From Variovorax boronicumulans NBRC 103145 (lineage in GTDB: Bacteria > Pseudomonadota > Gammaproteobacteria > Burkholderiales > Burkholderiaceae_C): a stretch of DNA of 64,000 bases. Below the pieces are notes generated by a model that was not told the origin of the DNA, did no database searches, and saw only the letters and a list, made by a program, of their open reading frames with translations. This document shows, one piece after another, positions 62,273 through 64,000 of this stretch. Within the stretch, counting starts at the first letter, position 1, and each line of letters opens with the position of its first letter. Where the stretch lies: contig NZ_BCUS01000013.1 of NCBI RefSeq assembly GCF_001591345.1, forward strand, positions 1 to 64,000. The letters run 5' to 3'. Made by a program: the position numbers and the translations under genes.

Positions 62273-63259
62273 TCAGCTGTCGATGCGGATGCCGGCGCGG
62301 CGGATGAGCGCGGTGGTCGACACGATCTCTTCGCGCACCTGCTGCGCGAAGGCCTGCTGCGGCATCGGTGCGGCGTCGGCGCCGAGCTTGTCCAGGCGCG
62401 CGCGCACCTCGCTGGTCTTCAGGGCGCGCACGGTCTCGGCATGCAGGTGCGCTACGGTGCGCTCCGGTGTCCTGGCGGCCACGAACATGCCGACCCAGAA
62501 CAGGTGGTCCGCATCGCCGAAGCCGCTTTCGGCGGTGGTCGGCACCTGCGGCAGCAGCGGTGAACGCTTCGGTGCGCCGATGGCCAGCGCGGCGAGCTTG
62601 CCGCCTTGCACCAGCGGGGCGGCCAGCGCCAGCGGCGCCAGGAACCAGTCGAGCCGCCCGCCCATGAGGTCGGTGAGCGCCTGCGGCGTGCCGCGGTACG
62701 GGATGTGCGCGACCTCGATGCCGGTCGCGATGCGAAATTTCTCGCCTGCGATGTGCGAGGCGCTGCCACTGCCCGAAGAGCCATACACGAACTTCTGCGG
62801 GCCGGCCTTCACCTTGCGCACGAGGTCCTGCAGCGAGGTGAAGCCGCGGTCCGGCGGAACGACCAGCACATTGGGCATCGACGCCAGCATGGTGACCGGC
62901 GTGAAGTCGTTCAGAGTGTCGTACTTGAGCCCGGGGTAGAGCGCGGCGTTGGCCACGTGGCCGGTCGAGTGGATGAGCACCGTGTGGCCGTCGGCCGCGG
63001 CATTGACCACCGCGCTGGCGCCCAGCGTGCCGCCCGCGCCGGGGCGGTTGTCGACCACGCAGGGCTGGCCGAGGGACTGCTGCAGCCGTTCGCCGACGAT
63101 GCGGCCGACCACGTCGGTGGTCGATCCGGCGGTGAAGGGAATGACCAGCTTCACGGGCTGGCTCGGGTAGGCGGGCTGCGCGAAGAGCGTGGCGGGAAGG
63201 GTGGCGATGCCGCCTGCGGCTGCCGTGAGGCGAAGCAATGTCCTGCGATGGATGTCCAT
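62273..63259 (-). CDS. Bug/TctC-family solute-binding protein
   Basis: Periplasmic binding protein of 328 aa with a twin-arginine-like start (MDIHRRTLLRLTAAAGGIATLP), family opening YPSQPVKLVIPFTAGSTTDVVGRIVGERL and middle YGSSGSGSASHIAGEKF. The RR start suggests export by either Tat or Sec. It is located between an oxidoreductase and a porin gene on the minus strand and probably supplies a substrate to the YtcJ-like hydrolase. Confidence 0.9.
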   Translation of the reverse strand: MDIHRRTLLRLTAAAGGIATLPATLFAQPAYPSQPVKLVIPFTAGSTTDVVGRIVGERLQQSLGQPCVVDNRPGAGGTLGASAVVNAAADGHTVLIHSTGHVANAALYPGLKYDTLNDFTPVTMLASMPNVLVVPPDRGFTSLQDLVRKVKAGPQKFVYGSSGSGSASHIAGEKFRIATGIEVAHIPYRGTPQALTDLMGGRLDWFLAPLALAAPLVQGGKLAALAIGAPKRSPLLPQVPTTAESGFGDADHLFWVGMFVAARTPERTVAHLHAETVRALKTSEVRARLDKLGADAAPMPQQAFAQQVREEIVSTTALIRRAGIRIDS

Positions 63260-63288
63260 CGTTGTCTCCTTGTTGTGCGTGGGGAAGG

Positions 63289-63310
63289 GCCTGCCTGTGG
63301 GCAGGCCCCG
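63289..63310 (-). other. Hairpin between oxidoreductase and Bug genes
   Basis: GGGCCTGCC (63289-63297), loop TGTG and GGCAGGCCC (63302-63310) form a perfect 9-bp stem. It sits 30 nt before the Bug start codon and 35 nt after the oxidoreductase stop (minus strand). There is no T-tract, so it is more likely a partial terminator or processing hairpin than a full stop. Confidence 0.5.
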
Positions 63311-63344
63311 AAGTGATGCGCGGGGCAGGGCGCCCCGGGGGCGC

Positions 63345-64000
63345 TCAGGGCGCCAGGACCAGCCGCTCCATCGAGCCTTCGAGCACCTGCAGGTAGGCCT
63401 GGCGCGCGCGGTCCAGCGGCAGCACCGAGCCGTCGTTCACGCCGAAGCCCTGCAGGCTGCCGTCCTCGAAACCGGGCAGCAGCGTGCGAAACACATCCGC
63501 GCACTGGCTGGCCGTGAGCTTCAGGCTGTCGACGCCGAGCATGTGCAGGTCGCGGCGGTAGAACGCCATGATGTCGAAGGGCACGTTGCGGTCGGGCGTG
63601 GAGATCAGGATCTGCGTGCCCCCCACCTTGAGTGCGCCGAGCGCCGCCGCGAAGTAGGGCGAGCCGACGGTGTTGTAGGCGATGTCCACGCCTTTGCCAT
63701 CCGTCATCGACAGCACGGTCTGCGCGATGTCGTCGCGCGTGCCGTCGATCACCTCGACCGGCGCGCTCGCGTGGCCCGTGTACCGCGTGGCGCCGCGTTC
63801 GACGCCGATCACGCGCGCGCCGGCACGCGTGGCCAATTGCACGGTGGCCTGGCCGACCTTGCCGTTCGAGCCCAGCACCAGCACGGTCTGGCCGGGGCCT
63901 GCGAGGTGGGCGCGGCGCAGCCCTTCGTACGCCGTCACGAAAGGCACGCCCACCGTGGCCGCCGAGGCCATCGCGATGCGTTCGGGCTTGGCGACGAGCG
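63345..64000 (-). CDS. Zinc-type/quinone oxidoreductase-like alcohol dehydrogenase, 5' part outside window
   Basis: C-terminal 218 residues of an MDR-family NAD(P)H oxidoreductase; the frame runs off the window end, so the start is not seen. The nucleotide site VLVLGSNGKVGQATVQLATRAG is present, preceded by GVPFVTAYEGL. No zinc ligands are visible in this part, so it may be the zinc-free quinone oxidoreductase type. First gene of the minus operon that continues with Bug, porin and YtcJ-like genes. Confidence 0.85.
   Translation of the reverse strand, partial: LVAKPERIAMASAATVGVPFVTAYEGLRRAHLAGPGQTVLVLGSNGKVGQATVQLATRAGARVIGVERGATRYTGHASAPVEVIDGTRDDIAQTVLSMTDGKGVDIAYNTVGSPYFAAALGALKVGGTQILISTPDRNVPFDIMAFYRRDLHMLGVDSLKLTASQCADVFRTLLPGFEDGSLQGFGVNDGSVLPLDRARQAYLQVLEGSMERLVLAP

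Noticed and set aside
1-64000. CRISPR arrays, tRNA/rRNA genes, transposases or phage genes
   Set aside because: None found on reading; no array-like spaced repeats and no recognisable RNA gene.

Overview
The window is a GC-rich, densely coding bacterial chromosome segment. Three orphan Bug/TctC-type solute-binding proteins, two Bordetella-type trimeric porins, several LysR-regulated catabolic loci, an orphan-looking liv transporter and an EF-G paralogue together point to a metabolically versatile beta-proteobacterium of the order Burkholderiales, most like the Comamonadaceae (Variovorax and relatives). This assignment rests on gene content and style; no rRNA or other marker gene is present. 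I saw no tRNA, rRNA, CRISPR array, transposase or phage gene.

Layout. (1) 194-7982, plus: a tightly overlapping branched-chain-type ABC importer (livG, livF, livH, livM, binding protein) followed by an aldehyde dehydrogenase and a GMC-type alcohol oxidoreductase, looking like an uptake-and-oxidation operon for an alcohol or aldehyde-yielding compound. (2) 8246-12026: a Bug binding protein and a cytoplasmic gamma-glutamyltransferase-like protein, divergent from a LysR regulator. (3) 12048-19073: a minus-strand operon of a short-chain fatty acid transporter-like permease, an unusual three-part fusion (molybdopterin oxidoreductase + ferredoxin reductase + 2Fe-2S ferredoxin) and an ornithine-cyclodeaminase-like protein, divergent from a LysR gene with two inverted repeats between. 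(4) 19165-26851: an ECF sigma factor and its ChrR-type zinc anti-sigma factor, flanked on both sides by minus-strand lipid-modification operons, each with a cyclopropane-fatty-acid-synthase-like methyltransferase. Sites of the form TGATCC-N18-TAnGA lie upstream of the sigma gene and of one lipid operon, so this resembles the singlet-oxygen/photo-oxidative regulon of Rhodobacter.

(5) 27217-30185: homocysteine S-methyltransferase, a frameshifted LuxR-type HTH remnant, a TetR regulator and a divergent EamA exporter with two clear inverted-repeat operators. (6) 30255-35611: a minus operon of two glycosyltransferases, an exported unknown protein and a ferritin-like putative diiron protein, divergent from a UDP-glucose dehydrogenase. 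(7) 35673-36695: a leucine-rich-repeat-like orphan. (8) 36830-43176: TetR, acyl-CoA dehydrogenase, acyl-CoA ligase, SDR and a lone ABC binding protein, an acyl-CoA degradation locus. (9) 43211-51622: DUF3800-like protein, PBP2, DNA polymerase II, an exported small protein and an EF-G-like GTPase. (10) 51757-52221: a KorA/TrfB-like DNA-binding protein next to a 670-bp non-coding or weakly coding stretch.

(11) 52892-64000: a catabolic region with two porins, two Bug proteins, three amidohydrolases, a LysR regulator and a truncated zinc-type/quinone oxidoreductase. The two paralogous amidohydrolases on either side of the LysR gene have matching upstream leaders, and one carries a single-base frameshift. 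The most unusual items are the molybdoenzyme fusion, the doubled lipid operons around the ECF/ChrR pair, the diiron/glycosyltransferase cluster and the duplicated leader.
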